Shown here: in pieces, positions 54,291-62,519 of the stretch | How positions within the stretch are numbered: position 1 is the stretch's first letter | How the letters are laid out: each line of letters starts with the position of its first letter | Assembly: GCF_019264375.1 (NCBI RefSeq) | Contig: NZ_JAHVAI010000002.1 | Span: 1-64,000, forward strand | Origin: Sedimentimonas flavescens | Lineage (GTDB): Bacteria; Pseudomonadota; Alphaproteobacteria; Rhodobacterales; Rhodobacteraceae | Length of the DNA stretch: 64,000 nucleotides | Direction: 5' to 3' | The notes under the pieces: model-generated | Databases searched by the model: none | The model's input: only the letters and a program-made list of their open reading frames with translations | Told to the model about the DNA's origin: nothing | Position numbers and translations under genes: made by a program

Positions 54291-57200
54291 GCCTTCGCGG
54301 CTTTCTTCGCCTCGACCACTTTCTCGGCCAGTTCCTTGGCGATGGCAAAGGTGCCCTTGATCTTGTCGTTGTCCGAGGTCCACTCTCGCTGGATCACCAC
54401 CTTGTTGCCGTTGATCCGGGCCTGACCGCGCTGCGCCTGAAGGAACTCGACCAGCCCCGCCGGGTTCGGGAACTTGTCGTTGTGGAACTGCACCGTCGCG
54501 CCTTTCGGCCCGGCATCGAGCCGCGCGATATGGGCGCGCTTGCACATGCCCTTGATCCGAATGACCAGAAGAAGCGTGTTCACCTCTTTCGGCAACGGGC
54601 CGAACCGGTCGATCAATTCTGCGGCAAAGCCCTCCAGCTCGACCTTGGTCGTCAGGCCCGACAGACGCCGGTAAAGGCCAAGCCGCACGTCAAGATCGGG
54701 GACATAGACCTCGGGGATCATCACCGGCACACCGATATTGATCTGCGGCGACCATTCGCCATCATCGCCCGCCTCGGTCAGCTCACCCGATTTCAGCTTG
54801 GAGATCGTCTCTTCCAGCATCGCCTGGTACAACTCGTAGCCGACTTCCTTGATATGGCCCGACTGCTCTTCACCCAGAAGGTTCCCGGCGCCGCGCAGGT
54901 CAAGATCCTGGCTGGCAAGATTGAACCCCGCGCCGAGGCTATCGAGGCTGCCCAGCAACCGCAGCCGCTTGGTCGCCTGCGGCGTCAGCGGCAGGCGCGG
55001 CTTGGTGGTCAGGTAGCAATAGGCGCGCAGCTTGGCGCGCCCGACCCGGCCACGGATCTGGTAAAGCTGGCTCAGGCCGAACATGTCTGCGCGATGCACG
55101 ATCATTGTGTTGGCGGTCGGAATATCCAGACCGGATTCCACGATGGTCGTGGCCAGCAGCACATCGGCCTTGCCGTCGTAGAAGGCGTTCATACGGTCGT
55201 CGAGTTCCCCCGCCGCCATCTGCCCATGCGCCACCATGTAGCTGACCTCGGGGACGTGGGTTCTCAGGAACTCCTCAACCTCGGCCAGATCCGAGATACG
55301 CGGCACCACATAGAAGCTTTGGCCGCCGCGATAGCGTTCGCGCAGCAGTGCCTCGCGGATGGTGACAGCGTCGAACTCGCTCACATAGGTGCGGATCGCC
55401 AGACGGTCCACGGGCGGCGTGCCGATGATCGACAGATCGCGCACCCCGGTCAGCGACAGTTGCAGCGTGCGCGGAATGGGCGTCGCGGTCAGCGTCAGCA
55501 CATGAATCTCGGAGCGCATCTCTTTCAGCCGCTCCTTGTGCTGAACGCCGAAGTGCTGCTCTTCGTCGATGACCAGCAGGCCGAGGTTGCGGAATTTCAC
55601 TCCCTTGGCCAGCACCGCGTGGGTGCCGATTACGATATCGACCGTGCCCTCGGCCAGCCCCTCGCGGGTCTGGTTTGCGGCCTTCGCGGACACGAAGCGC
55701 GAGAGCGGGCGCACGGTGATGGCGGTGCCGCGGAAACGCTCGGCGAAGGTCTTGTAGTGCTGGCGCGCAAGCAGCGTCGTGGGTGCGATCACCGCCACCT
55801 GCACGCCGGATTGCGCCGCAACAAAGGCCGCGCGCATGGCGACCTCGGTCTTGCCAAAGCCCACATCGCCCACGACCAGACGATCCATCGGGCGGCCCGC
55901 TCTCAGATCCTCGACCACATCGTCGATGGCGCCCAACTGATCGTCGGTCTCGGTATAGGGGAAGCGCGCGGCGAAGGATTCCCACTCGTGATGCGGGGCC
56001 TCAAGGATAGGTGCTGCGCGCAGAAGGCGCTCGGCCGCGATGCGCATCAGACGGTCGGCAATCTGGCGGATACGTTCCTTCAGCTTGGCCTTCTTGGCCT
56101 GCCAAGCACCACCGCCCAGCTTGTCGAGCAGCCCCTCCTCATGCCCGTAACGGCTGAGAAGTTCGATGTTCACCACCGGAAGATACAGCCGGTCGCCGCC
56201 GGCGTATTCCAGCAAGACACAATCGAGCGGCGCGCCAAGCGCCTGCACCGTCTCAAGCCCCTTGTAACGCCCCACGCCGTGATCGACATGGACCACCAGA
56301 TCGCCGGGGCTGAGCGAGGTCGCCTCGGTCAGAAAGTTCTCGGCCTTGCGCTTCTTCTTGGGGCGCGTCACGAGGCGGTCGCCCAGCACGTCCTGCTCGG
56401 AGATGACGGTCAGCCCGTCGGCCTCGAACCCCTGATCGAGCGCCCAGATCGTAAGGTTGACACCCGGTTTGACCTCGCGCGCATCGCGGATCAGCCGTGC
56501 GCCGGTCAGGCCCTCATCTTCCATCAGCCCCTTGAGGCGCTCGCGCGCGCCCTCGGACCATGACGCCAGAACCACCGGTCCAATCGCCAATTTTGCCTCA
56601 ACATGGTCTTTCAGCGCACTGAAAAGGCTCACATTTTCAAGTTGCCGTTCTGGCGCGAAGTTGCGGCCGATCCGCGCCTCGGCGTTCAGGATACCCGGGC
56701 CTGGGGGTGCGGACAGCACCTGCAGGCGCAGCACCCGGCGCGTGGCCAGCGCGGCATCCCAGGCGGCCTCGGACAGATAGAGCAGTTCTGGCGGTGCGGG
56801 TTTGTAGACCGTATCGACCCGGTCGCGGCGGGTCATCGCCTCGCGCCGCGTGTCGTACTGATCGGCGATACTTTCCCAACGCGCGTCGCGCTGTGGGTCG
56901 ATCTGGTCGTCAAGCATGATCGATGCCTCGGGGAGGTAATCGAAGAGCGACTCGAGCCGTTCATGGAAGAAGCCGAGCCAATGTTCCATCCCCGCGTGTT
57001 TGCGGCCTGCGCTGACGGCTTCGTAGAGCGGGTCTTCTGCCCCGCCCGCGCCAAACTCCACCCGATAGTTCTGCCGGAAGCGCGTGATCGAGGCCTCGTC
57101 GAGAATAACCTCGGAGACGGGCGCAAACTCGACCACCTTGAGCTGTTCGGTCGTGCGCTGCGTCACCGGATCGAAACGCCGCGCGCCGTCGAGCACATCG

Positions 57201-57724
57201 CCAAACAGATCCAGCCGTACCGGCCCGGCCTCGCCCGGCGGATAAATGTCGATAATCCCGCCACGCACGGCATAGTCTCCGGGCTCGGACACGGTCGAGG
57301 CGGGCGAAAAGCCCATACGCGCCAGAAACTCGCGCAGCGCCTTTTCGTCGATCCGCCCACCGACCTTGGCGGTAAAGCTCGCCCCCGCGACCAATTCGCG
57401 CGCAGGCACGCGCTGCATGGCTGCATTGAGCGTGGTCAGCAGCACAAACGGACCGGGCACCCCCGTCGCAAGCGCCGCCAGCGTCGCCATCCGGGCCGCC
57501 GAGACATCAGGATTGGGCGAGACGCGATCATAGGGCAGACAATCCCAGGCCGGGAAGTTCAGCACAACGGCCTCGGGCGCGAAAAACGCCAGCGCGGCGC
57601 GCATGGCCTCCAGCCGCCGGTCGTCGCGCGCGATATGCACGACGGGCCGCCCCCGTGCCAGTTCCTTGGCGATCAGTTTGCCGTCAAAGCCCTCGGGGGC
57701 GCCGGAAAGTACAAGATGCTCCAT
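54287..57724 (-). CDS. mfd: Transcription-repair coupling factor Mfd
   Basis: A 1145-residue ATP-dependent translocase that removes stalled RNA polymerase and recruits UvrA. In order: UvrB-like N-terminal region with YDRVSPNPDVSAARMATL, the RNA-polymerase interaction (CarD-like) domain with PGDLVVHVDHGVGRYKGLE, the helicase domains with VGDVGFGKTEVAMRAAF (Walker A), TTLLARQHYKTFAERF, LLVIDEEQHFGVQHKERLK (Walker B) and TATPIPRTLQLS, then QIRGRVGRAK, and the C-terminal TRCF domain with DLDVRLGLYRRLSGL. Length is normal. It starts about 40 bp from the neighbouring membrane-protein gene on the same strand. Confidence 0.96.
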   Translation of the reverse strand: MEHLVLSGAPEGFDGKLIAKELARGRPVVHIARDDRRLEAMRAALAFFAPEAVVLNFPAWDCLPYDRVSPNPDVSAARMATLAALATGVPGPFVLLTTLNAAMQRVPARELVAGASFTAKVGGRIDEKALREFLARMGFSPASTVSEPGDYAVRGGIIDIYPPGEAGPVRLDLFGDVLDGARRFDPVTQRTTEQLKVVEFAPVSEVILDEASITRFRQNYRVEFGAGGAEDPLYEAVSAGRKHAGMEHWLGFFHERLESLFDYLPEASIMLDDQIDPQRDARWESIADQYDTRREAMTRRDRVDTVYKPAPPELLYLSEAAWDAALATRRVLRLQVLSAPPGPGILNAEARIGRNFAPERQLENVSLFSALKDHVEAKLAIGPVVLASWSEGARERLKGLMEDEGLTGARLIRDAREVKPGVNLTIWALDQGFEADGLTVISEQDVLGDRLVTRPKKKRKAENFLTEATSLSPGDLVVHVDHGVGRYKGLETVQALGAPLDCVLLEYAGGDRLYLPVVNIELLSRYGHEEGLLDKLGGGAWQAKKAKLKERIRQIADRLMRIAAERLLRAAPILEAPHHEWESFAARFPYTETDDQLGAIDDVVEDLRAGRPMDRLVVGDVGFGKTEVAMRAAFVAAQSGVQVAVIAPTTLLARQHYKTFAERFRGTAITVRPLSRFVSAKAANQTREGLAEGTVDIVIGTHAVLAKGVKFRNLGLLVIDEEQHFGVQHKERLKEMRSEIHVLTLTATPIPRTLQLSLTGVRDLSIIGTPPVDRLAIRTYVSEFDAVTIREALLRERYRGGQSFYVVPRISDLAEVEEFLRTHVPEVSYMVAHGQMAAGELDDRMNAFYDGKADVLLATTIVESGLDIPTANTMIVHRADMFGLSQLYQIRGRVGRAKLRAYCYLTTKPRLPLTPQATKRLRLLGSLDSLGAGFNLASQDLDLRGAGNLLGEEQSGHIKEVGYELYQAMLEETISKLKSGELTEAGDDGEWSPQINIGVPVMIPEVYVPDLDVRLGLYRRLSGLTTKVELEGFAAELIDRFGPLPKEVNTLLLVIRIKGMCKRAHIARLDAGPKGATVQFHNDKFPNPAGLVEFLQAQRGQARINGNKVVIQREWTSDNDKIKGTFAIAKELAEKVVEAKKAAKA

Positions 57725-57764
57725 CGCGCTGAGGTATCCGCCTGCTGCCCGGTGTCAAGAGTGC

Positions 57765-58313
57765 TTAGCCGAAGGTCCAGAGCCGGAAGTTCTGGATCAT
57801 GCCCCAAAGCGCCGTCACCACGATGGCGAGGATGCCAATCGCCTGAATCTTGAGCCGGTGATAGGCCAGCGCCTTGGCGATATCGTCTGGGTCAGGTTCG
57901 GCCTTGAGCGTCGCTTCAAGCCGGCCCGCCGCGCGCAGGCTCAGCAGCCCCACGCAGGCCAGCGGCAACAGGATCAACACCGTCGCCTGTGCGAATTCGG
58001 CGCCATAGCCGAAGCCAAGGATCAGCAAGGTTGTCAGGATGAAGGGCACCATAACCGCCAGCAGCATCCCGCCGTCGCGCCAGATGGTCAGAATGCGCGT
58101 GACGCTGACGCGGGTCATCGCCACCAGCTCGACCCCGGCCTGGCCGCCCTTGCGCCGCGCACGCAGCACCATGTCGAAAGGCACGCCCAACACCCAGTGC
58201 GAGGCCGACGACCATGTCACCGCCAGCGCGATCCAATACCACAAATTGGAAAAGGAACGCATGTCGATGACGGAAAAGAGCGTATCGAGAATACTCAAAG
58301 GCGCCTCTGCCAA
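57765..58313 (-). CDS. Conserved membrane protein, function unknown
   Basis: A 182-residue protein with about four transmembrane segments (around residues 24-42, 80-100, 108-125 and 158-175). The N-terminal block IDMRSFSNLWYWIALAVTW and ASHWVLGVPFDMVLRARR is strongly conserved in Rhodobacteraceae as I remember it, where it is sometimes named component of SufBCD complex without evident basis. No motif predicts a reaction. It lies upstream of mfd on the same strand and diverges from hemB. Confidence 0.7.
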   Translation of the reverse strand: MAEAPLSILDTLFSVIDMRSFSNLWYWIALAVTWSSASHWVLGVPFDMVLRARRKGGQAGVELVAMTRVSVTRILTIWRDGGMLLAVMVPFILTTLLILGFGYGAEFAQATVLILLPLACVGLLSLRAAGRLEATLKAEPDPDDIAKALAYHRLKIQAIGILAIVVTALWGMIQNFRLWTFG

Positions 58314-58440
58314 TTGCTTTGGCCCGACACTAGACCATCGGGCGGGGCAGTCAAATTCTTAGCGCCGCAGAGCCGACGCTTTGACTTGTTCCGGGGCGCG
58401 ATCCGTGGCACCTCCTTGAGAAGTCAGAGGAGTGAGAGCC

Positions 58441-59442
58441 ATGAATCCGATCCTTCCGCCCTTCCCGCATACCCGCCTGCGCCGTATGCGCCGCACGCAG
58501 GCCCTGCGCGATCTGGCGCAGGAAAACCGGCTGAGCGTCAAGGACTTGATCTGGCCGATCTTCATCACCGATGTGCCCGGCGCGGATGTCGAGGTCTCCT
58601 CGATGCCGGGCGTGTTCCGCATGACGCTTGATGGTGCGGTGCGCGCCGCCGAAGAGGCCGCCAAGCTCGGCATCCCGGCGATCTGCCTGTTCCCCTACAC
58701 CGACCCCGCTGTGAAGACCGAGACCTGCGAGATGGCCTGGAACCCCGAGAATATCTCGAACCGGGTGATCCGCGCGATCAAGGCCGAGGTTCCCGAGATC
58801 GCGATCATGACCGATATCGCGCTCGACCCCTATAACGCCAACGGCCATGACGGGCTGGTGCGCGACGGCGTGATCCTGAACGACGAAACGGTCGAGTGCC
58901 TCGTGAAAATGGCAATCGCGCAGGCCGAGGCGGGCGCCGATATCCTTGGCCCCTCGGATATGATGGACGGCCGGATCGGCGCGATGCGCGCGGCGCTGGA
59001 GGCTGCGGGCCATTCCGATGTGACGATCCTGAGCTATGCGGCGAAATATGCCTCGGCGTTCTATGGCCCGTTCCGCGATGCGGTGGGGGCGACAGGCGCA
59101 CTCAAGGGCGACAAGAAGACCTATCAGATGAACCCGGCCAATGGCGACGAGGCGATCCGCCTGGTTGCCCGCGATCTGGCCGAGGGCGCGGATATGGTGA
59201 TGGTCAAGCCGGGGATGCCCTATCTCGACATCTGTCGGCGCGTAAAGGATGCCTTCGGCGTGCCGACCTATGCCTATCAGGTCTCGGGTGAGTACGCGAT
59301 GCTGATGGCGGCGGTGAAGAACGGCTGGCTCGACCACGACAAGGTCATGCTGGAAAGCCTGATGTCCTTCCGCCGGGCGGGTTGCGATGGCGTTCTGAGC
59401 TACTTCGCCCCTGCGGCCGCACGTCTGCTGGCGCAAGGCTGA
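58441..59442 (+). CDS. hemB: Delta-aminolevulinic acid dehydratase
   Basis: A 333-residue porphobilinogen synthase joining two 5-aminolevulinate molecules, an early step of haem, bacteriochlorophyll and cobalamin synthesis. Signatures: RRMRRTQALRDLAQE near the N terminus, DIALDPYNANGHDG (magnesium/zinc region), GPSDMMDGRI, SYAAKYASAFYGPFRDA (first active-site lysine) and MVKPGMPYLDI (second, Schiff-base lysine). The zinc-binding cysteine cluster of animal enzymes is replaced by aspartates, as in many alphaproteobacteria. ATG 58441 follows AGGAGTGAG. Confidence 0.95.
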   Translation: MNPILPPFPHTRLRRMRRTQALRDLAQENRLSVKDLIWPIFITDVPGADVEVSSMPGVFRMTLDGAVRAAEEAAKLGIPAICLFPYTDPAVKTETCEMAWNPENISNRVIRAIKAEVPEIAIMTDIALDPYNANGHDGLVRDGVILNDETVECLVKMAIAQAEAGADILGPSDMMDGRIGAMRAALEAAGHSDVTILSYAAKYASAFYGPFRDAVGATGALKGDKKTYQMNPANGDEAIRLVARDLAEGADMVMVKPGMPYLDICRRVKDAFGVPTYAYQVSGEYAMLMAAVKNGWLDHDKVMLESLMSFRRAGCDGVLSYFAPAAARLLAQG

Positions 59443-59553
59443 TCGGCGAAGGCTTGCCGCGGCAGTCAAGAACAAGTGACAACGGCCCGTTTGTGCCCTA
59501 TAAGTTGTGGCCAACGGGCCGCAACAAGGCCTGACCCAAGAGCGGAGCAGCAT

Positions 59554-60111
59554 ATGACGAACCTTTCCAGACGCAGCGTCCTTGTGCTTGGCGGAGCGGG
59601 GCTTGGCCTTGCCGCCTGCGGTAATGGCATCGGCAGCAGCGGCGCCGCGCGGATCGACGCGCGGGTGGATGCGACGCGCGATTACCTGATCCAGAAATAC
59701 CCCGGCACGCAGGATCTGATGCGCAAGGCGGTGGGCGTGCTTTACATGCCGCTGATCACCGAGGCGGGCTTTGGCATCGGCGGCTCGTATGGCCAGGGCG
59801 CATTGCGGATCAACAATGTGACGGTCGATTACTACTCGGCGGCCTCGGCATCCTTCGGGTTCCAGATCGGCGCACAGCAATATGCCCATGCGCTGTTCTT
59901 CATGACCGAGAACGCCCTTGCCGATTTCCGCCGCGCCGATGGCTGGGAAGCCGGGGCGGATGCACGCTACGCCCTGCCCGACCGTGGCGGCGCGATCGGC
60001 GCCGATACCACGACTTCGCTTGCGCCGGTCATCGCATTGGTCTTCGGTCAGGCTGGCCTGATCGCAGGCGCGACGCTGGCAGGCACCAAATACACCCGGA
60101 TCATCCCCTGA
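59554..60111 (+). CDS. SYLF/YSC84-domain lipoprotein
   Basis: A 185-residue exported protein. SRRSVLVLGGAGLGLAACG combines a twin-arginine-like signal with a lipobox (LAAC), so it is probably a lipoprotein anchored to the envelope. The rest fits the YSC84/SYLF lipid-binding family: MRKAVGVLYMPLITEAGFGIGGSYGQGAL, then YYSAASASFGFQIGAQQYAHALFFMTENAL. ATG 59554 gives a clean signal. Homologues bind membranes in eukaryotes; the bacterial role is unclear. It is convergent with the lytic transglycosylase gene. Confidence 0.85.
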   Translation: MTNLSRRSVLVLGGAGLGLAACGNGIGSSGAARIDARVDATRDYLIQKYPGTQDLMRKAVGVLYMPLITEAGFGIGGSYGQGALRINNVTVDYYSAASASFGFQIGAQQYAHALFFMTENALADFRRADGWEAGADARYALPDRGGAIGADTTTSLAPVIALVFGQAGLIAGATLAGTKYTRIIP

Positions 60112-60144
60112 TCCGGGCCCCGGGTGCGCGTTCGTCGCGCGCCC

Positions 60145-60762
60145 TCAGCTTCCGTAGATGATGCGAACGTAGTTCTTGGTTTCGCGATAAGGCGGCACGC
60201 CGCCGTATTTTTCCACGGCCTCGGGCCCCGCGTTATAAGCGGCCAAGGCCAAGCGCCAGCTGCCGAAGCGATTATACATCATGCGCAGATAGCGCGCCCC
60301 GCCTTCGAGGTTCTGGCGCGGGTCATTGGGATTGACCCCCAGATTTGCGGCCGTGCCGGGCATCAGCTGCGCAAGTCCGCGCGCACCCTTGGGCGAGACC
60401 GCATTCGGGTTCCAGCCGCTTTCCTGCTGCACAAGGCGCAGGAACAGATCCTCAGGCACGCCATGGCGGTTCGCGGCGGCGCGGGCGACCGGCATATACT
60501 CACCCTTGTAGCGCCCGGTGTAGCGCGGCATCGCGCCCGAGATCTCGGTCAGCAGGTCGGATTTCGGCTTGAGGCGCGTCGAGTTCTCATACTGCGTCGC
60601 CGCCCGGCTATCGAGCACGCGGGTCTGATTGCGAAACAGCATGGTGCGGGATTTGGAAGAGCTGCCGGACAGTGAAAGCCCCTCGGCATGGGCAACGGAG
60701 ATTGTAACCGGCGCCAGACTCACCGTCAGGCACACCGCCATCAGACCGGCCAATTTCCGCAT
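60145..60762 (-). CDS. Lytic transglycosylase (SLT domain)
   Basis: About 205 residues. Residues 1-26 form a Sec signal peptide ([25 protein letters not shown]). A soluble transglycosylase domain begins near residue 95 with [30 protein letters not shown], where the glutamate of QQESG is the catalytic acid, followed by [16 protein letters not shown] and [13 protein letters not shown], all family signatures. It would cleave the glycan strands of peptidoglycan in the periplasm. ATG 60762 or 60771 are both possible starts. It diverges from ssb across about 230 bp. Confidence 0.9.
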   Translation of the reverse strand: MRKLAGLMAVCLTVSLAPVTISVAHAEGLSLSGSSSKSRTMLFRNQTRVLDSRAATQYENSTRLKPKSDLLTEISGAMPRYTGRYKGEYMPVARAAANRHGVPEDLFLRLVQQESGWNPNAVSPKGARGLAQLMPGTAANLGVNPNDPRQNLEGGARYLRMMYNRFGSWRLALAAYNAGPEAVEKYGGVPPYRETKNYVRIIYGS

Positions 60763-60990
60763 TGGTATCACCGCTCACTACCCCATTATGCGCGGCATTA
60801 TACGCAAAAAGCCTTGCTTGGAAAGCGCGCCGTCAATGCCCTCGGCGGAGGCTGGCCGAGACCGTCTAAGGCGAGGGCGGGTCGCCGGTGCACCCGCCTC
60901 TTCTGATCGGGCGGACCATGCTCTATACCCGTTGGGACAAATCAGAATCGCCGCGCCTACTGGGACGCGGCCACCAAGGCGGAGGAATTC

Positions 60991-61488
60991 ATGGCCGGCA
61001 GCGTCAACAAGGTCATTCTGGTGGGAAATCTGGGCCGCGACCCCGAGGTGCGCAGCTTCGCGAACGGCGGCAAGGTGTGCAACCTGCGCATCGCGACTTC
61101 CGAGACCTGGCGTGACCGCAACTCGGGTGAGCGCAAAGAACGCACCGAGTGGCATTCGGTCGCCATCTTCTCCGAGCCGCTGGCGAAAATCGCCGAGCAG
61201 TATCTGCGCAAGGGCTCGAAAGTCTATATCGAGGGCCAGCTTGAGACCCGCAAATGGCAAGATCAAAGCGGCCAGGATCGCTACACGACCGAAGTCGTGC
61301 TGCGCCCGTTTAGCGGCAACCTGACCCTTCTCGACAGCCGCGACGGCGGCGGCGGCAGCCAGGGTGGTGGTGGCTCCTACGGCGGCGGCCAGGGCGGCGG
61401 CTATGATGAAGGCCCGTCCTACGGCGGCTCGTCGGGTAGCTCATCGGGCGGTGGCCGCTCGGATTTCGACGACGAAATCCCGTTCTGA
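60991..61488 (+). CDS. ssb: Single-stranded DNA-binding protein
   Basis: A 165-residue protein. The OB-fold domain (residues 1-112) begins [20 protein letters not shown] and includes WHSVAIF and [19 protein letters not shown] flexible glycine/serine-rich linker (about 120-155) follows, and the tail ends DFDDEIPF, the conserved motif for partner proteins. ATG 60991 follows GGAGGAATTC. It protects single-stranded DNA in replication and repair. A strong palindromic terminator follows. Confidence 0.96.
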   Translation: MAGSVNKVILVGNLGRDPEVRSFANGGKVCNLRIATSETWRDRNSGERKERTEWHSVAIFSEPLAKIAEQYLRKGSKVYIEGQLETRKWQDQSGQDRYTTEVVLRPFSGNLTLLDSRDGGGGSQGGGGSYGGGQGGGYDEGPSYGGSSGSSSGGGRSDFDDEIPF

Positions 61489-61501
61489 ACGCAGGAATTC
61501 G

Positions 61502-61525
61502 AAGGGGCCCCGCGGGGCCCCTTTT
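61502..61525. terminator. Bidirectional terminator after ssb
   Basis: AAGGGGCCCC-GC-GGGGCCCCTT followed by TT: a 10-bp stem with a minimal centre, lying between the convergent ssb and dehydrogenase genes. It can serve both. Confidence 0.8.
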
Positions 61526-61529
61526 CGCA

Positions 61530-62402
61530 TCAGTCGAGCTTGCGCAGCCGTGCCAGCAGCGAGGACGTATCCCAACGCCCGCCGCCCATCTTCTGCACTT
61601 CCTTGTAGAACTGATCGACCAGCGCCGTCACCGGCAGGCTTGCGCCGGTCTCATTGGCCGTATCGAGACAGATCCCCAGATCCTTGCGCATCCAGTCGAC
61701 CGCGAAACCGAAATCGTAGCGGTCCGCCTCCATGGTCTTGTAGCGGTTGGCCATCTGCCAGGAACCGGCGGCACCCTGGCTGATCACCTCGACGACGTCC
61801 GAAATCGACAGCCCTGCCTTTTCAGCGAAGTGCAGGCTTTCGGATAGGCCCTGCACGAGGCCCGCGATCGCGATCTGGTTGCACATCTTGGTCATCTGGC
61901 CCGCGCCCGACTCGCCCAGACGGCGGCAGATCTTGGCATAGGCGTCGATCACCGGCTCGGCCTTGGCGTAGTCATCCACTGCGCCGCCGCACATCACCGA
62001 CAGCACGCCATTCTCGGCGCCCGCCTGCCCGCCCGAGACCGGAGCATCCACAAACCCCAGCCCGGCGTCTGCCGCAGCCGCCGACAGCTCGCGCGTGACG
62101 GCCGCCGAAACCGTCGTGTGATCGACAAAGATCGCGCCCTTCTTCATGCCTGCAAAGGCGCCGTTCTCACCCAGACAGACCGCACGCAGATCGTCGTCAT
62201 TGCCCACGCAAGCCATCACGAAATCGCAATCGCGCGCCGCATCGGCGGGCGTGGCCGCCCATTCGCCCTTGTGATGGCGCACCCAGGCCTCGGCCTTGGC
62301 GGCGGTGCGGTTGTAAACCGTCACCTCATGCCCCTTTGCCGCAAGGTGACCAGCCATCGGGAAACCCATCACCCCGAGCCCAAGAAACGCAATTTTCGCC
62401 AC
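61530..62402 (-). CDS. 3-hydroxyisobutyrate dehydrogenase-like enzyme (beta-hydroxyacid dehydrogenase family)
   Basis: A 290-residue NAD(P)-dependent dehydrogenase. The cofactor motif FLGLGVMGFPMAGHLAAKGH lies at the N terminus; FVDAPVSGGQAGAENGVLSVMCGG and GAGQMTKMCNQ (with the catalytic lysine near residue 171) are the family's substrate and active-site blocks. GTG 62402, preceded by GGAGGGG, is the best start; an upstream extension exists but is unlike the family. Members act on 3-hydroxyisobutyrate, tartronate semialdehyde, 6-phosphogluconate or related acids, so the substrate is open. Confidence 0.87.
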   Translation of the reverse strand: MAKIAFLGLGVMGFPMAGHLAAKGHEVTVYNRTAAKAEAWVRHHKGEWAATPADAARDCDFVMACVGNDDDLRAVCLGENGAFAGMKKGAIFVDHTTVSAAVTRELSAAAADAGLGFVDAPVSGGQAGAENGVLSVMCGGAVDDYAKAEPVIDAYAKICRRLGESGAGQMTKMCNQIAIAGLVQGLSESLHFAEKAGLSISDVVEVISQGAAGSWQMANRYKTMEADRYDFGFAVDWMRKDLGICLDTANETGASLPVTALVDQFYKEVQKMGGGRWDTSSLLARLRKLD

Positions 62403-62519
62403 AGTCACCCCTCCGTTATCCGCGTTGAACATTCGCTTAGCCTGACTTAGTAACGCTGGTGCCTGCGCCGTCAACTGCGGTGACCGGTCTGCCCGATAGC
62501 TCTTGCCCCGGAACGCGCC

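Noticed and set aside
54482-56563. 693-codon open frame on the plus strand opposite mfd
   Set aside because: It mirrors the mfd coding frame, is full of low-information His/Arg/Gln/Gly sequence and has no start signal.
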